DNA of 64,000 nt from Dipetalonema caudispina (lineage: Eukaryota; Nematoda; Chromadorea; Rhabditida; Onchocercidae): positions 62,001 through 126,000 of the forward strand of contig JABVXV010000154.1 of assembly GCA_013365325.1 (NCBI GenBank), in the 5' to 3' direction. The notes beneath the pieces were generated by a model, which did no database searches, was not told the DNA's origin, and worked only from the letters and a program-made list of their open reading frames with translations. Position 1 is the first letter of the stretch. Every line of letters begins with the position of its first letter. Position numbers and translations under genes: made by a program. Positions 1-13,521 of this stretch are shown here, piece by piece.

Positions 1-3000
1 AATTGAAAAAAAAGAAGTAAGCCTAATTTTATTCATTCTTTACCTCTTTTTATTGTATTCCATTTGACAGTAGCTTTGTTGTCACGGCAACAAAAAATCC
101 TCCTACTTTGTCTTTCAGAACACTATATTAACTTTCCTGCTGCTTTTCCTTTCTTTTTTTTTTGAAAAACTTAAAATATCAAAATCAGCAGATTCTATGC
201 TGATATTCAAAGAAATTGACACTTCAGAAAAGCCTGCTAATTAATGATCTGCTTAGAGATTTGTTCACATACCTATAAGTTGACGTGTGAATGCAACAGA
301 AGTAGCCGAATATAGCATGCGATACGCGGATTTAACGTGAAATGTCACGTAAGTTACATAGTTGATAGATGGTAAACATATTTATGAACGTATACCTCTT
401 CAAGATATTTTAGTAAAATGGAAAAACGAAAACAAATGAAATTTATGAACGAAAAAGAGATCTCACCCAAAATGGCACTGTGATCCGTTTCATGCATATA
501 CTTTTGCAATATATTATTAAGTATGTGATGAATTCCAATATAGTCCTCGCTGTCATAAATGTCTGAAAATCAAAGTGAAAATTTAATTTTAAATTATCTT
601 CAACTAAAAAAGTAAAAAAAAAAAATGGCACATAACAAGTGGGACAAAAATTATAAAATGTGCATTATATGTTATAGTTGTTATTTCTTTCAATAATTCA
701 CAGTACATTCTTACACATTCATCACATTCAGCACTTAATTTTCAGGAAGTTTAATCAGGATATCATTCAAGCAATAATTTCCTGCATAAATGTACAGGAT
801 ATTATTTATTTACATAAATTTTCCATACAAACATTCAGGATATCCATTAATCTATGACATTATAAAATTAAATAATGAAATGAATTAGCTTCATAAACCT
901 TTCCGATTCCCATAAAAATCAGGAAAGAAATTCCTTTATCAGTAAATTCCTCGCTTACAAAAAAATAATTTTTTTTTAGACCAATCTATTGCAAACCATA
1001 ACTTGGCCCGTGAAATCTTAACCAGCGGGAGTTTAAATTTTATTTTGTGTGAATTAATTAATTTGATTTTGTGAGTTCAATACATCGATGTTTGTATTAT
1101 TAAAATGTTTTAAATTATCGTTTTGTACCCAAAAAAAAAAAAAAAAGAAAAAAAATGTTATTATCAATTATAATTTTGAAAAAATAAACATTTAAAATTT
1201 TCGGCTAATTTTTCGAAAAACTTCTAAAATCAAAAAAATTTTTATTTCGCAGAAGTTGAAATCATCTAAATTTCAAGATTGAAATCTACAATTTCAGATA
1301 TGCAAAAGTTAGAAGTATTATCTTGTTCAACTAACTTTAATCAAATAAGTTGTAAATCGTTCTGAATTCTAAAAAAGAATTGGGAAAAAGCTTCATTTTC
1401 CATTTGAGATTGATGAAATCTTTGTAATTTTTTAAATTATGAGAATTTATATCATATCCCTTAACAGTCGAAAATTTTAGTATTTTAAATTTAAAAGAGA
1501 TGAAATTCATTTCAAACTAACTTGCAAATTTTTTTCTTTTGTACAGCCGAAATCTTGAAGAGTTTTCACATATAAATTTTATTCTACTTGGAATAAAATT
1601 CAGAATACTTTGAGATTTAATTGAAATAAATCAAATGAACAAAATTTAAATAAGCAATGGTATTCTTTTAAGTGTTTGAACTTATTAGAACTCTACGTGT
1701 AACAATCCTACATTTCTACGTACGTCAATTTTCCATGAATATTTCAAAGTTACTCGATATGTTTAATTCATATGAATGGAATGGCTCAATAAATGAGTTA
1801 TGGTTAATTAAATCTACGCTTTCCAAATGTTCCTTAAAAATAATGTAAAAAAGTTTATTTATTAATATGTTTAAACAAATTTTTATTGATAAAATAATCG
1901 TAGTTTGGGAAAAGAACAATAATTTGTAAAATGTACATAAATGCTCGAATGAATAAAAGATTAAAATTTAGATTATAAATGAAAGTTTCGACAAATTTTT
2001 TCATTCGTTGAAAATATCATTCAACAGCGCTATAAATCAGGACGTTCTGTGGCTTCAGCTATGCTGAAAAATGAAACAAAACTTTTTAAATAACCAATGG
2101 ATGTGGTAGAGTTGAATTGTCCTTGATGTTGCTGATGGAAATGATTTCAAATTGCTTTAATTTTTGTTGGATGATGATAAAGTTCGAATTAACTATTCGA
2201 ATTAGAAAGGAAAATTCAAAATGAATTCGGTGAAAAATGATAAAGGAAACATATAGCAAATAACTTCATTTCTGATCAAAATGTGCCAAAAATGAAATTT
2301 ACAATGATTTTTTAACTAATTTGGGATGTAACCTATTACATATGTGGAAATTATCTCCAGCAGACTGTATCAACTATCAAATCAGCAAGGAAATAATATC
2401 ATATTACAAATCAAATTTAAGAATTCAAGTTAACTTTACAAAAAGTTCAATGGAACTAGCATACAGTTCAGATTTGTCATCCACTAAGCATTGAATTCGC
2501 CTTCGAACTCGAGCAATTTTCTCGAAATCCTTTTTATAGCAAAGGGGACAGTGTCTCTCTCTCAACAAACTAAAGAAATTAAATTGTATAATTGGTATAA
2601 CTATTCAATTCTAGCTCATCTTAAGTATTATCCGTTTTAGAAATATACTTTTCCTACTTCACGTTAGTTTTCTTCATTTAAATTTTATTCTATTATTCAT
2701 TCAAGATTCACATTGATTTTTAAAATTTACAAAGAATTCCAAAATTTTAAAATTTAATCTATCTAATTTAAAAATTGGCAATATTTTTAGTAGAGGAAAA
2801 AATGTTAGAAAGGTAAAAGTTGCTAACAATAGACAACAAAATCCAATGCAACAATAAATCGAACTACCGATCCAAAGTAGGAAGCCAAGTTTGGTGAAAC
2901 GCATTTCAACTACCTAAATGTTATTAGCTGATCATTTTAACCTAAAGATAAGCTAGTCTTACTGCAATATCATTTTCAGATAATAAGGATGAAACAAGTA

Positions 3001-3968
3001 GAAAAACAAAAAAAAAAAAAAAAAAAAAAGTTAAAAATTTAGCAAATATATCATTCATTCTTTTCTTTCTTCCTTTTCTCTAAAAAAATCACAAATTGTT
3101 ACTATTTATTGCTACATTAAATTTCACATTGCAAAATTTTAAAATAATGAAATATTTGAATAGTAAATACTTTTTCGCCGCATCTTCGGCATACTTTTGG
3201 TTCTTTTTGACGAAAAAGAAACCAACAAATACAACACATTTAGTTTATTTAATACAACCTTATATTAACAATAAAAAAATGACAAATGAAAATTTTAATC
3301 AATAATAAATAATATTTATATTACATGCAAAGTAGCGAAATTTTAAATTTTAATTACTTATTTGGATAATTGCTGATTTTTTTATTTTAGATTGTAACAA
3401 TCTTTCTAAATTGACTACTGTATCTGATTTCTGCAATCGAAGTACTTTACAACGTAATGTAATACAAGAATGAATCTATCAATTTTTATTCATATTCCAT
3501 TGTTATCATTTTCTTCATTTTGTATCTTTTTGATTATAAGGCCACAATAAAAGAGCCCGACAAGATTTGTGGGATAAATGCAAATTTAACAAGTCTGTTA
3601 AATGTTGAAATTAGCAACAAATTAAAAGGAACAAAGTATGATTGTTATTTTAATTAGGAGAATATGGTAATTAGACACATTTGAAAATTCTCATTTTATT
3701 TCACAAACTATTGTCTCAACAAACCAATTTATTTTCTTTTTGATTTACTGACACAATTTTTTTTTCACTGAAAATATTCGTGCTGATATTTGAAAAGGCC
3801 ATTGATAACAAATTGCTATCTTTTCTGTACTAAATGAAAATTGAAATAAAAATCAAGATTGGATTTGAAGTTTATTTCTTTCTCAGCTTTTCTGATCGTT
3901 TTCAACATGCAGATTTCATCGAATTGTAGAAATGGAATGCCTGTCTCAGAAGTTTCCAGGAAACAAAA
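1..3968. other. A+T-rich non-coding stretch
   Basis: I see no convincing exon on either strand. The region holds homopolymer runs (for example A runs near 1131-1146 and 3009-3029) and scattered short open frames that are rich in Phe, Ile, Lys and Asn and lack flanking splice signals or recognisable domains. It is probably intergenic sequence or part of an outron for the weak candidate at 3969. Confidence 0.5.
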
Positions 3969-4274
3969 ATGACAACCATTAATTCGTCCTATGCTGAATT
4001 ATTAAAATTAATTGATCTTAATCACAGCAAACAAGTAAAATGGGTAGAATATTGCAACGACTATGATCTGCGCCTCTTTCAAGAGATTCATATGAGCTTG
4101 ATCATTTCAGTTTTACCAATTGAAATCGCCTACCAGTATTATGATACCGAGGTTATATGTAGAGTGATTAGACCAATTTATTCTTGCTATGAGCCGATTT
4201 TCTATTTCCGAATGTTGATAAATATTGTTAACAAAAATCAATTCATCTTTATTTTGCTTCCTCTTTTTATTTAA
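3969..4274 (+). CDS. hypothetical 101-residue ORF or first exon
   Basis: The frame opens with ATG nine bases after a good nematode-like acceptor (TTTCCAG then GAAACAAAA, ending at 3960), which suggests a trans-spliced or spliced 5' end. The first 75 or so residues have a balanced composition, with several Asp, Glu, Arg and Tyr and a Trp, unlike the Lys/Asn/Phe-rich noise around it. The last 25 residues turn hydrophobic and may already be intron; a donor could be the GTTATATG near 4151 or the GTTAACAA near 4226. I recognise no family. A second open frame (4856-5083, same strand) could be a later exon, but no phase-consistent junction was found. Confidence 0.3.
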   Translation: MTTINSSYAELLKLIDLNHSKQVKWVEYCNDYDLRLFQEIHMSLIISVLPIEIAYQYYDTEVICRVIRPIYSCYEPIFYFRMLINIVNKNQFIFILLPLFI

Positions 4275-5463
4275 CAAATCATTTCATTATCTTTCCACAG
4301 TTATTTAGTTAATTACAAAATTACGTTATCTATAAAACGAATTCGAAAATTGCCAAATTGAGAAAAATATTTCAAACAATGTATTAAAAAACATTCATCC
4401 AGATACATAATACATCACTCGATAGCACCTATAAATAGGCAAAATTAAAGCATTTCCTTTTTTCGGTACAACTATTTGTACTCAATCACGAAAAAATCGG
4501 ATTTGTCGGGATTTGACAGCGAATATCCCGGAATCCACGAGAAAGAACAAGAAAGGATAGTGAAAAGCTTCGAAGGAAACGGCTAGTATACAGCAAAGAA
4601 GAGGAAAATGAAAGATGAAGTAGATTAAAATAACTTAACCAGTTCCTTTTTTTTTTTCCTAAATTCACAAAATATTTTAAAATCCAAGTAACAGGATGTG
4701 AATTTACGGGATGAAAAACAGGAAAAGTTGAAAAAATGAAGGTGACCATAAAAAAAAAAAACATGATGCACCGTTTGGAATAAAATGGTAGAAAGTATAT
4801 CAAAAAGAGAGCAAATTAACAATAAGATGTTTCTGGATTAAATTAATGGGCATTTATGTCCCTTGAAAATAGTGTGTGGCGATTCAGACACTTACAGAAT
4901 ATCTTCAAAAGAAGTAAATTTCTGTTTGGAATGGCAGGAAATACCTTCGAAACTATCCATAATTCCTCGAAAAACAAGAAAAATTCAGTAAGCAAGCAAA
5001 TGTTATATGGAGGAAATCAAACAAATATTTGTACAAGTTACGAAATCATCTACGAATCCAATAAATTTCTGGATTATTTCTAATATTTTCCCATCAAAAC
5101 ATCAGGATCTTATAATCCCAAAAAATAAAAAAATAAAAACAATACTAGAATAGCAATTGGATACTACTGACGTACAAAATAACTACGAACAGCGAATAAT
5201 GAATACCATTTATTTCTAAAAATTTAATAGCAAAAAACTATGCAAGAAAAAGGGAAAAAGAATTCAGCGAAAATAAGTTTTCCTCTATTCTAGAAAGTTC
5301 TTCCAAGGAAAAAAATAATATAAAAAGAAATAATGCAGAGGATATTAATGGAAAGACGAACACGATAAAAGTAATATAAACAAAATATGTGCACTGAAAG
5401 AAGAATAAACTTACAAGCTCTCGTAAAATAGGCTAAACAAGACCTTCCAAATCCCAAAATGAT
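4275..5463. other. intergenic region downstream of the F-box/LRR gene
   Basis: This stretch lies between the weak plus-strand candidate and the end of the minus-strand F-box/LRR gene. It contains a 75-codon plus-strand frame (4856-5083) of unknown meaning. A minus-strand AATAAA at 5209-5214, about 250 bases past the F-box gene stop, could be that gene's polyadenylation signal. Nothing else is supported. Confidence 0.4.
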
Positions 5464-8400
5464 TCATTTAGTTATAAGGCCTAAATCAAGAGCTTCACGT
5501 TCAGCCCATTCATCAATTGATTCTTGCGTTTCCAATGGTGAATCATCTTCCATGTCGCGCAGGGCATCTATTATAAACGAACCTGCAAATTCATTTTCTT
5601 TATTATTTAATTGAACGAAGTAATGAGTCATAAAAGTAAAGTAAAAAGTACGAGAATCAAAATCTAAGTAATAATTGATCTCAAAGTTTTACTTCTACTG
5701 TCAAATTGCTATTGTAACAACGCTATAGATGTGTAATTGTGATACTAGCAGGTGAGTAATCATAATTGAATGCAGTCATACGACAGATGAAAATGAGAAA
5801 AATTGGAAGGAAAAGTGCTTTTCCTTCTTTTGACAGATAGTTGAATTTTCTACACCTAAGATCCACTTAGCATAAAAGTTTCTAAGCTTACATATAATGA
5901 GGAACCAATTAACTGGAATAGAAAATGATTAACAAAAATCACTTAATTACTACACAATAAGAAACAAGTTATCTTACGATGAGTAGTTAATGCATCGAAC
6001 TCGTCGTCTGATGAGCTTTCACAAGAATTATTCTTCGTACCTGGGACACAGTCAAGATTAAATTTTGAAAAATTACATGAGGAAGCGAAAATTACAAGGA
6101 AATGTCTAAAAACAATGTCTGTAAATAATAGTGTGATAGTAGTATAATAGTATGCCCGACACTTCTGACAACAGCTTTTACAAGAATTTTTTTTTATTTC
6201 GAGTCTTTCGTAGGATAGTAATTACTCGTAATTGACAAATTTACTAACTAATCCACTATATTAACTGACTATTTATTAAGTCCACATAATAAATAATGCT
6301 TTTTATATATATGTAAATTACTTTTCCCTCAAATAATTACACTGCGGTTATTTCTAAAAGCTAGAATTATGCAACTTTTTTTTTTATTCATATTTTACAT
6401 CTAGAAAAAAAATGATACACACCAAGAAATTCATGAGAAATTGAAAAAAGTTCTCCTGCTATATCACTACATAAGACGCTATAATCGCTTGTATCCAATA
6501 CCACACGACTATTATGTTGGCGTAAGGATTGGACATTACAGATCGTTCCTCCAATAACCACTGTAATCACCTGCAACTTCTTCCTGACTTTAATAAAAGA
6601 ATTCTCTCAAAGAAATTTCTCTACCAGCCAGAATCCATGAAAAATAAAACTACGCGGAAATATATGCAGTAAAAACAAGGAAATATAAAGCAGTAAAAGG
6701 CAGAAAAATAACGCAGAATTGTATGCAATAAGCTACCCAAGAAAACATTAGGCAAAGTAATCTTTCCGGTCAAAATGTTATCTAATAAAGTAAAGAAAAT
6801 AATTTAAATAAGAGAGAAACAAAATGATAACCTTCAGTGTTTCAGAGTTTTCAAGTGTTGGGAAAGCATCAAGTAACGCTTGAATGCCATTCGAACTTAC
6901 CTGAAACTTTTTTTATCAATCATCACTCCTGCAATCACACTTATAATTTTATTTTCTTATTTGATAGTCTTCCACGCAAATACGAAATGAAAATAATGGT
7001 GAAAAAAATTATTTGGTTTACGGAAGAAAAAGTAACCGATTCAAAAAGAACGAAATAGCCAGAATTACCAAAATTAATGGAATGGAAACATCAACACTAA
7101 AAGGCCATTTTCCAAGCTGTAGTAATGCACAAAGATTCATGTCTTTAAAACAAAATTCCAGATAACTAACAAGAAGACATCCACTTAGATCAACGTGCTC
7201 CAAATTTTTCAGCGTCGTTAACGAACAAATACCTTTATTACCCAAATATGTGCAACAACGGGCTCGAATAATTTGTAGCTTTGAACAACCGCAAACAACT
7301 GTCGACAAGGAGCTATCTGTTACTGCTGCTAGTGAGCTAACATCAAGCTGAAAAAAGTAAAATATTCGATTAATGTTATGAACACTAATTCAATTCTTAT
7401 AATATTTAAATTTCAAACGTACTATTTGAAGTTCCTTCAATTTTCCAATCTTCATAACAACTTCTTCGGATATTGTTGCATCCGAACCAGCATGTGCCAG
7501 AGTAAGAAGGTGTAGATTCGGAAGATTATTTGTTATTTCTTCCAACACTTCATCCGATACCGCTGGATTGTAATCTAGCCTGAAAATTTTCGTAAGCCAA
7601 TGATGAGTGATTCTAAAATTCACTAACTTTAAAATTAAACCTTGATTTTCAATTCAACAATATTGAATTCTAAACGGGAGGATTAGCGAAATATCATCCG
7701 ACAAAATAGCAAATTTCAAAATAATGAGGCAAATTTTTTGATGATAAAATTAGAAGGAATCGATTTTGTTCTGGCAAGAAATTTCAGCAAAATCCTATAA
7801 AAAATGAGAAACTTACGACAGCTCACAAAGAGAATGCAATCGCACCAAAGTTATTAGACCCACTGAAGTCAAGTTCGGGAAACAATCACCACACAAAGCA
7901 AAAGACTTTAAACGTTCTAGGCTTCTTGATATCAAACTGCAAAATAAGTTTTCTCAAAATTTGATAGAGACTTCAATAGTTTATACAACATAATCTCATG
8001 ATTTATTATCAACTTCTGGTAATGCTCTGCTTATTGATACAAATATGGAGAACATTCAGTGTCCTCTGACGTAATCCTTAAATTATTATCGTACTTTTAT
8101 TTTATCGTATTTTATCGTTACTTTTAAATTATTTTATCGTACTTTTAACAGTTTCGAATTAATGATAAGAACATCTGCATGACACAACCAATTCTTCTGG
8201 TAATTTTTTGGTGTTCAGAATTTTTTTTACCGCACTGACAAAAAATTCAAACAAAACAGTAATGAATGCTACAAGGAATTCTATGAAATAAGAAAAGTAC
8301 GTTTAAAATAATCTCAGGAATAATTAAGTTATCACAAATAAAAGGTTTAAATTGTCCAGTGCATTAGTGAAATAATATGACTGGGAAAATGAAAACTTTT

Positions 8401-10707
8401 GACAATGTATGTATTTTTTATAAAAAAAGAAAGAAAAACGTTGTTTTAACTACCTGAGTATATCATCGGATACCAACTGACATGAACTTAACCGCAATTC
8501 AGTGATATTCGGTGAATTCAGACACAATTCTTCCAGTGATTGTTTATCCAGACGATAGCAACCATCAAGCAAAATCTGGAAAGATATAAAACAGTAGCAA
8601 GGACTACACTGTCCCTTTATTTTCTTTGAAACGTAAGATTATTTTATGGATTTTCTGGCTTGTGCTTCAGCTGGATTTCTATTTCATGTAAGATACAGAT
8701 TATGAAAGTATAAAACACAGCAGATATCGCCTATTAGAGACTCATAGAAAATACCTAAATGTATCTACTAGTGTTCTCGAAAAAACAATGACTCACCTTT
8801 TCCAAAGAATCTCCAAACAGCCGGAAGCAACGACCTTTGAATCGTCGACAACCACGAAGATCAACTTCACGTATATTCATACTTAATGGCTTGAACAAGT
8901 ACCACATTGTCTTGTCACTCACATCTACCATATCTCTGTATGTAACAGATCGCAAATTCGTCAATGGTTCACCAAATGTACGCACTGTTTGCCAATGACC
9001 ACCAAGTCCAGATAAATTTACCTAAAACAGCTGTCTAACTTGAAATCAGATAAGCGGAACAGAGAATTAAACTCCAAACAGGAGAAAAATTTCCGACATT
9101 CGAAACTTGGCTACTTAGTTCGATTTCTTGTGATTTCTATCAAAATGTAAGGATTTGAGGCTAAAAAAATGGAAAAAAATCCTTCTTGAAATTTACTTCC
9201 TCTAAATTTGGACATGAAGATGAAATTATATGGAAAGCTTGCTCATCCAACAAATGTACCACTCCGGATAAATCCAAACACTTCAAATGTACACCACAAC
9301 GAGATAAAAGTGCCTGTAATAACCATTAATTTTCTCTTAGTACGGAATTAAAAGCTTCAAGAAAATTTTAGAAGAACAAATGAGATCATACACTTTTTTC
9401 ATCTAAAAGCTGTTCACTGAAAAGTATATCGACACTTTTCAAGCAATTTTAAAAAAGAGTGAATTTCAGAAAAGCACATAATGACATAATGAGTTAAAAA
9501 AAGCATAACAACTGCAGAAGCAGTAAAATGAAACCTTACCTTCAGATGAATATTTCGAAGAGGATTTAGCGGTGAAAAAGTGCATCCAAAACTACTACCA
9601 CTTGAGAACGACAATGCGTGATTCCATTTCCAGGTCTGTAATTCGATGAATAGTTTTTAAAAAATCAATATGTACCCTTTTTCAATCATTCCTGAAAATG
9701 TGACTAAAATCCTTAACTGTGTTACTATATTTTTGGGAGCGTTTTTTCTAGTAAGAAAAAAAGGTTGGAGAATAATATTAAGGTTACACAGTATTTATTA
9801 AGAATGTCTTGATCAAATTAAAAATACTTTTGATACCATTCATCTAATTATTTTTGAGCGATGAAACTTTAAATCCACAATCTGGATCGTCTGGTTAGCC
9901 AAACAAAAAAAGTGTATTTATATCAATATCACTGGAATGCATTTGGATAATAATTTATCTTTTACTTTTCATACCACTTTTTTGCCTCCTCCCTTCGTTT
10001 TTCTTCACCCTTCTATCACTTTTTTTTCATTTATTATTCAGCTGTTTTCCTCTTATCGTGTCTATTAAAACCCTCAGTGAATTCTACGTTCTGGGTAAGA
10101 ACTCCAGCAGAAAAACTCTGTAACCCAGATCGAGAACACCTAATGGGTCATGCAAAAAACGCATGACACAGATTGATAAACCAGAAAAAAAAAAAACGAT
10201 AAAAAGAACCTCGATGGATGATTCCAGGAAGCTTTTGCTTACTCTTTCTAATCGAATTCTATCCATCGGTGGTAAAAAAGATAGAATCAATGTAAGGACT
10301 TTTGCCGGAAGTACTGACAGTGATAGTCGATTCGCAAACTGAAAATATTCCAATCGTCGAAATTTAAGAATTCTAGAAAAAAATAATCCTTGTAAAATTT
10401 GAAACGGAGATAAATGGTGAAGTGTTTCAATCGGTCATAAATAGTAATCTGTGGACGAGATTATTGAAAAATTTAAACCAATAGATCTATTAAATGAAAC
10501 AGTTTGCCGACTTTCACTTTTCTCATTGACGGTGGAAGACGCAATATACTAAATAATCAGAAGTACTGGCGAATAAAAATGAGAATTCCTATAAACTATA
10601 GGGAACTTAAATTTTTAACAAAGAACGAACCAACGACGCAACGTCTGCCAGTGTACATAATGTTGTGCTCCGCGATGCAACTGCTGCGATATTGTTTGAA
10701 AGATCAT
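5464..10707 (-). CDS. F-box / leucine-rich-repeat protein (FBXL-like)
   Basis: Probable substrate-recognition subunit of an SCF (Skp1-cullin-F-box) ubiquitin ligase. Thirteen exons fit in phase: 10707-10627, 10338-10210, 9635-9540, 9313-9197, 9021-8797, 8575-8454, 7936-7817, 7579-7423, 7347-7171, 6900-6832, 6570-6423, 6040-5978 and 5582-5464, giving about 540 residues. Exon 2 carries the F-box (residues about 32-66): LPAKVL, then LSFLPPMDRIRLERVSKSF. Exons 4-9 carry degenerate Cys-type leucine-rich repeats, with segments such as LKCLDLSG, IREVDLRGCRRF, ITELRLSSCQLVSDD, LHLLTLAHAG and LEHVDLSGCLL. The C-terminus is acidic and Ser-rich (ESSSDDEFD) and ends LGLITK. The start is the ATG immediately after TTTCTTCTAG. 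The exon 1/2 junction is the weakest part: both exons 1 and 2 would end at a poor GTTCTT donor. Which substrate it binds cannot be told from sequence. Confidence 0.82.
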
Positions 10708-10722
10708 CTAGAAGAAATAAAC
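10708..10722 (-). promoter_or_regulatory. splice acceptor abutting the F-box/LRR start codon
   Basis: On the minus strand a pyrimidine-rich TTTATTTCTTCTAG ends directly at the ATG of the F-box/LRR gene. In nematodes such a site next to a start codon is typical of spliced-leader addition. It could equally be a normal cis acceptor joining the upstream RRM exons in phase 0. Confidence 0.5.
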
Positions 10723-11016
10723 ACGATTACTTGTACCACCCGGTAATCAGAAAACTTATAAATAATTGAATCATGGATGTGGAATTTCAATGAACTTTTT
10801 GAGACGAGTGAAAATTATTTTTAAATACGGCTGATTACAGACGCCATTCTGCTTGATTCAATTCTTAAATTTAAGGTAATTTAACAAAGAAAAGGATACC
10901 GCATATGCTTCCCCTTCTACACATATCCTTTCTTTATATTTTACTTTTTCTTCCTCCTGATATTGTAACGTATAAATGAGGAAATAATTTGCTGTAGATT
11001 AGATAATTATTTTTCC

Positions 11017-11047
<31 letters not shown>

Positions 11048-11053
11048 TTTATT
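11048..11053 (-). terminator. AATAAA polyadenylation signal after the RRM gene
   Basis: AATAAA on the minus strand begins 19 bases after the TAA stop (11075-11073) that follows the last RRM-gene exon, and a long U-rich run follows it. The spacing suits a short nematode 3' UTR and supports the RRM gene ending here, about 340 bp before the F-box/LRR start. Confidence 0.55.
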
Positions 11054-11072
11054 TTAAGCACAATTTGCAATA

Positions 11073-13521
11073 TTAATTGGTCAATACCTGAGCCTGAATA
11101 GCTGCTCGTCTTTTCAATCGGATTTCCAATGACACTCCTTTTTTTGACTGATAACTAAAAGAAATTTCCGCAGAGAATATATCTCCAATTATCGATACAG
11201 AATACGTTATATTTTCCATCATTATGAATTTTCATTTATATTTTCAAGCAAAATATCGGCAGCTGGAAATTTACCTGAGATATCAACATCACTTGATCAT
11301 AAAATCTTAATTCATCTGGAACGGCATTCTTTGCTCGTTCCGCACCTTCCATGCTTCTGAAGAAAAATAAAAGTCAAAAATTTAAGAGGTCGAAAAACAA
11401 CATTTTTACACTTTCAACTGTTATTAACATCAATCAACAGAAGTGAAGCATTCTCTTCAACTAACTTGAAGGTGATACAGGCAGTCAAGTTTGATCGAGA
11501 TTTTTTTGGTAATGTGGCATAGAGCGAATATTGACGTTCTTCTGACGGTATGTAACAACTTGCAATCTGCAAAAAACAGAGTCTTCGGTCAAACAGTAAA
11601 GACATTAGTTCATCTTTTTCAAAGAGGGCTCATACTGAAGGAAATTATGAGACGAAGCGAAAAAGTACTTAATTCATTGGGCCTGGAGACAATTTATTCC
11701 ACTATTTCCTGACTGTTAAGCAGTGTTTATTGTGGGAAATTATTTCCAGCGAAGGTGTAAGCACTTCTACTACCAGTTATGGCATGCGGCATGATAACCT
11801 AAGCATCAGCTAGATAGAAATGAGAAGCCACAGAGAATAAATATTGTGAATTTTTTTTCAAACTGGTAGCTTTATTCAAACGATGAAAAATATTGCTTTC
11901 ATCAGAGCGTATGGTATTCAATGACAGCCGAAATACCATGAGGATAGCATGAGATAAAATCAAACAGATCGTTTTTAGGGAAACTTACAGCACCAAATTT
12001 TGAAAAAAATGATTTAAGTTGATTAGCCGTGACACGTTGGGAAATATTCGTAACGAGGATTTTTCGATCTTCATTTTTTGATCTTTGACGTGAACTGCTG
12101 CGCTCTCTTGTCTCCGCAGGAGTTGCTGATATCGATAGACCAGGATTCAAATCATCGGAAATTTATGAAGAAATATAATCAAAGAAATCCAGAAAATGAA
12201 TCCACAAAATACTACACAAGTTCCAGTTGGGGTTAAATTTCAAAGTAACAATCACAAAAAAAGATACATCGGAAATAATAACAGCCCTAATTAAGAGCAC
12301 GAAAAGCACTGCTCATATTTCTGGGAAAAAAAACAGAAGAAAGAATTCGTACATTCAATGGCGTTAGCTGTTTGTTCATCGGAAGTGAGCATTGGTAATA
12401 AGCGTCGATATTTCAAAAATTCGACAGCCGAATGAGACCACGTACGTCTAAAAGAATAGAATTAAATGTTTTAGAAACTTTTTAAGGAATATTTTCATGC
12501 AAAAAAACCCACATAAATCCACGAAAACCAAAATTACTACAATGAATTAACACTAGCTAATACCGAACATTTTAATCGGAGTTTGACTTTTCGTATCTCA
12601 CTAGTAATACAACAAGCCTTAGAATTACTATTTCTCTATTTGTATCACATTTTACAAGCTTAAAAAATAATAACCGATACAACTATCCATTACAAAATAC
12701 AAACTAGAACCAATGATTATCGAGCTATTCCGATAACTCATTACAGTCTATAAGCTAATGCCGATATAACCACATGTAAAATATGACCGTGCACCAATGA
12801 CCCTCACCTTAGTCGCCCAATACTGAAGAATCTTGCTCGTGTAACAAAATTTTGAAATGTTTCAGATAGATCGTTCAAACCACGATTTTCCAAATTGTAA
12901 CCATGAAGGCGTCGCAACGTTTTAAACATTGCCTAAAGCACTGAATCGAATAACTTGCAACATTTATATCATGTGAATTATTACTATCTTATCATCTCTC
13001 CAAATGATGAAACCATATTTGACATCACCGTACGCGAACTTCAAAGAGGATCGCACGTTAAATTTTTTTTCCAGTCATCAAATTTTTCAGATTTCACTAA
13101 TCACTTCATGAATATCTTGAAAAAAAAATTGAATTTACTTTTAGGAATCACCCAGAAATCAAATTATAAATTAAAGTTAGCAGCAGACAAAAATCTTGCT
13201 GAATGATGAATTCAATTGTTCTTTATTAAGTGAATTACAGAAAGACCACTGTGTAAAAAATCCAAAGAAATTAATTTCCTTTTGATTTAGAAATTCTAAT
13301 TCCTGTAATTTATTCTCATTTATACATTTTTCCTATGTTCAAACAGCAATATAGTAAAAATTAAACTTGAAATTGCTCTGTAAAAGTTGCTCTGTTAATA
13401 GCAATTCAATTCACTGAATTAAATTCAAGTTTTCTTGATGAGAAGCAAAACTATACAATAATAATATTTCAATACTAACCGCTGGTCTTGCGAATGTGCA
13501 AACTTCACTTCGGAAATCCAT
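11073..13521 (-). CDS. small RRM-domain RNA-binding protein
   Basis: Seven exons fit in phase: 13521-13480, 12932-12808, 12447-12353, 12125-11989, 11566-11466, 11356-11275 and 11147-11073, giving about 218 residues. Residues about 1-87 are basic and helical-looking (motifs FKTLRRLHGYN, FLKYRRLLP). A Ser/Arg-rich linker (RERSSSRQRSKNEDR) leads to one RNA recognition motif at residues about 109-185. RNP2 is ILVTNI; the RNP1 strand reads SNLTACITF and lacks the usual Gly-Phe-aromatic core, so RNA contact may be unusual. A basic tail (IRLKRRAAIQAQ) follows. If the final donor CAG|GTATTG is not used, the frame reads VLTN and stops, and AATAAA follows. If it is used, the protein could run on into the F-box/LRR gene in phase 0. 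The exon 4 acceptor (ATATCAG at 12126-12132) was chosen because it keeps phase 1 and avoids an upstream in-frame stop. Confidence 0.72.

Noticed and set aside
10504..10746. Plus-strand 80-codon frame opposite the first F-box gene exon
   Set aside because: Shadow of the minus-strand exon; no plus-strand splice or start support.
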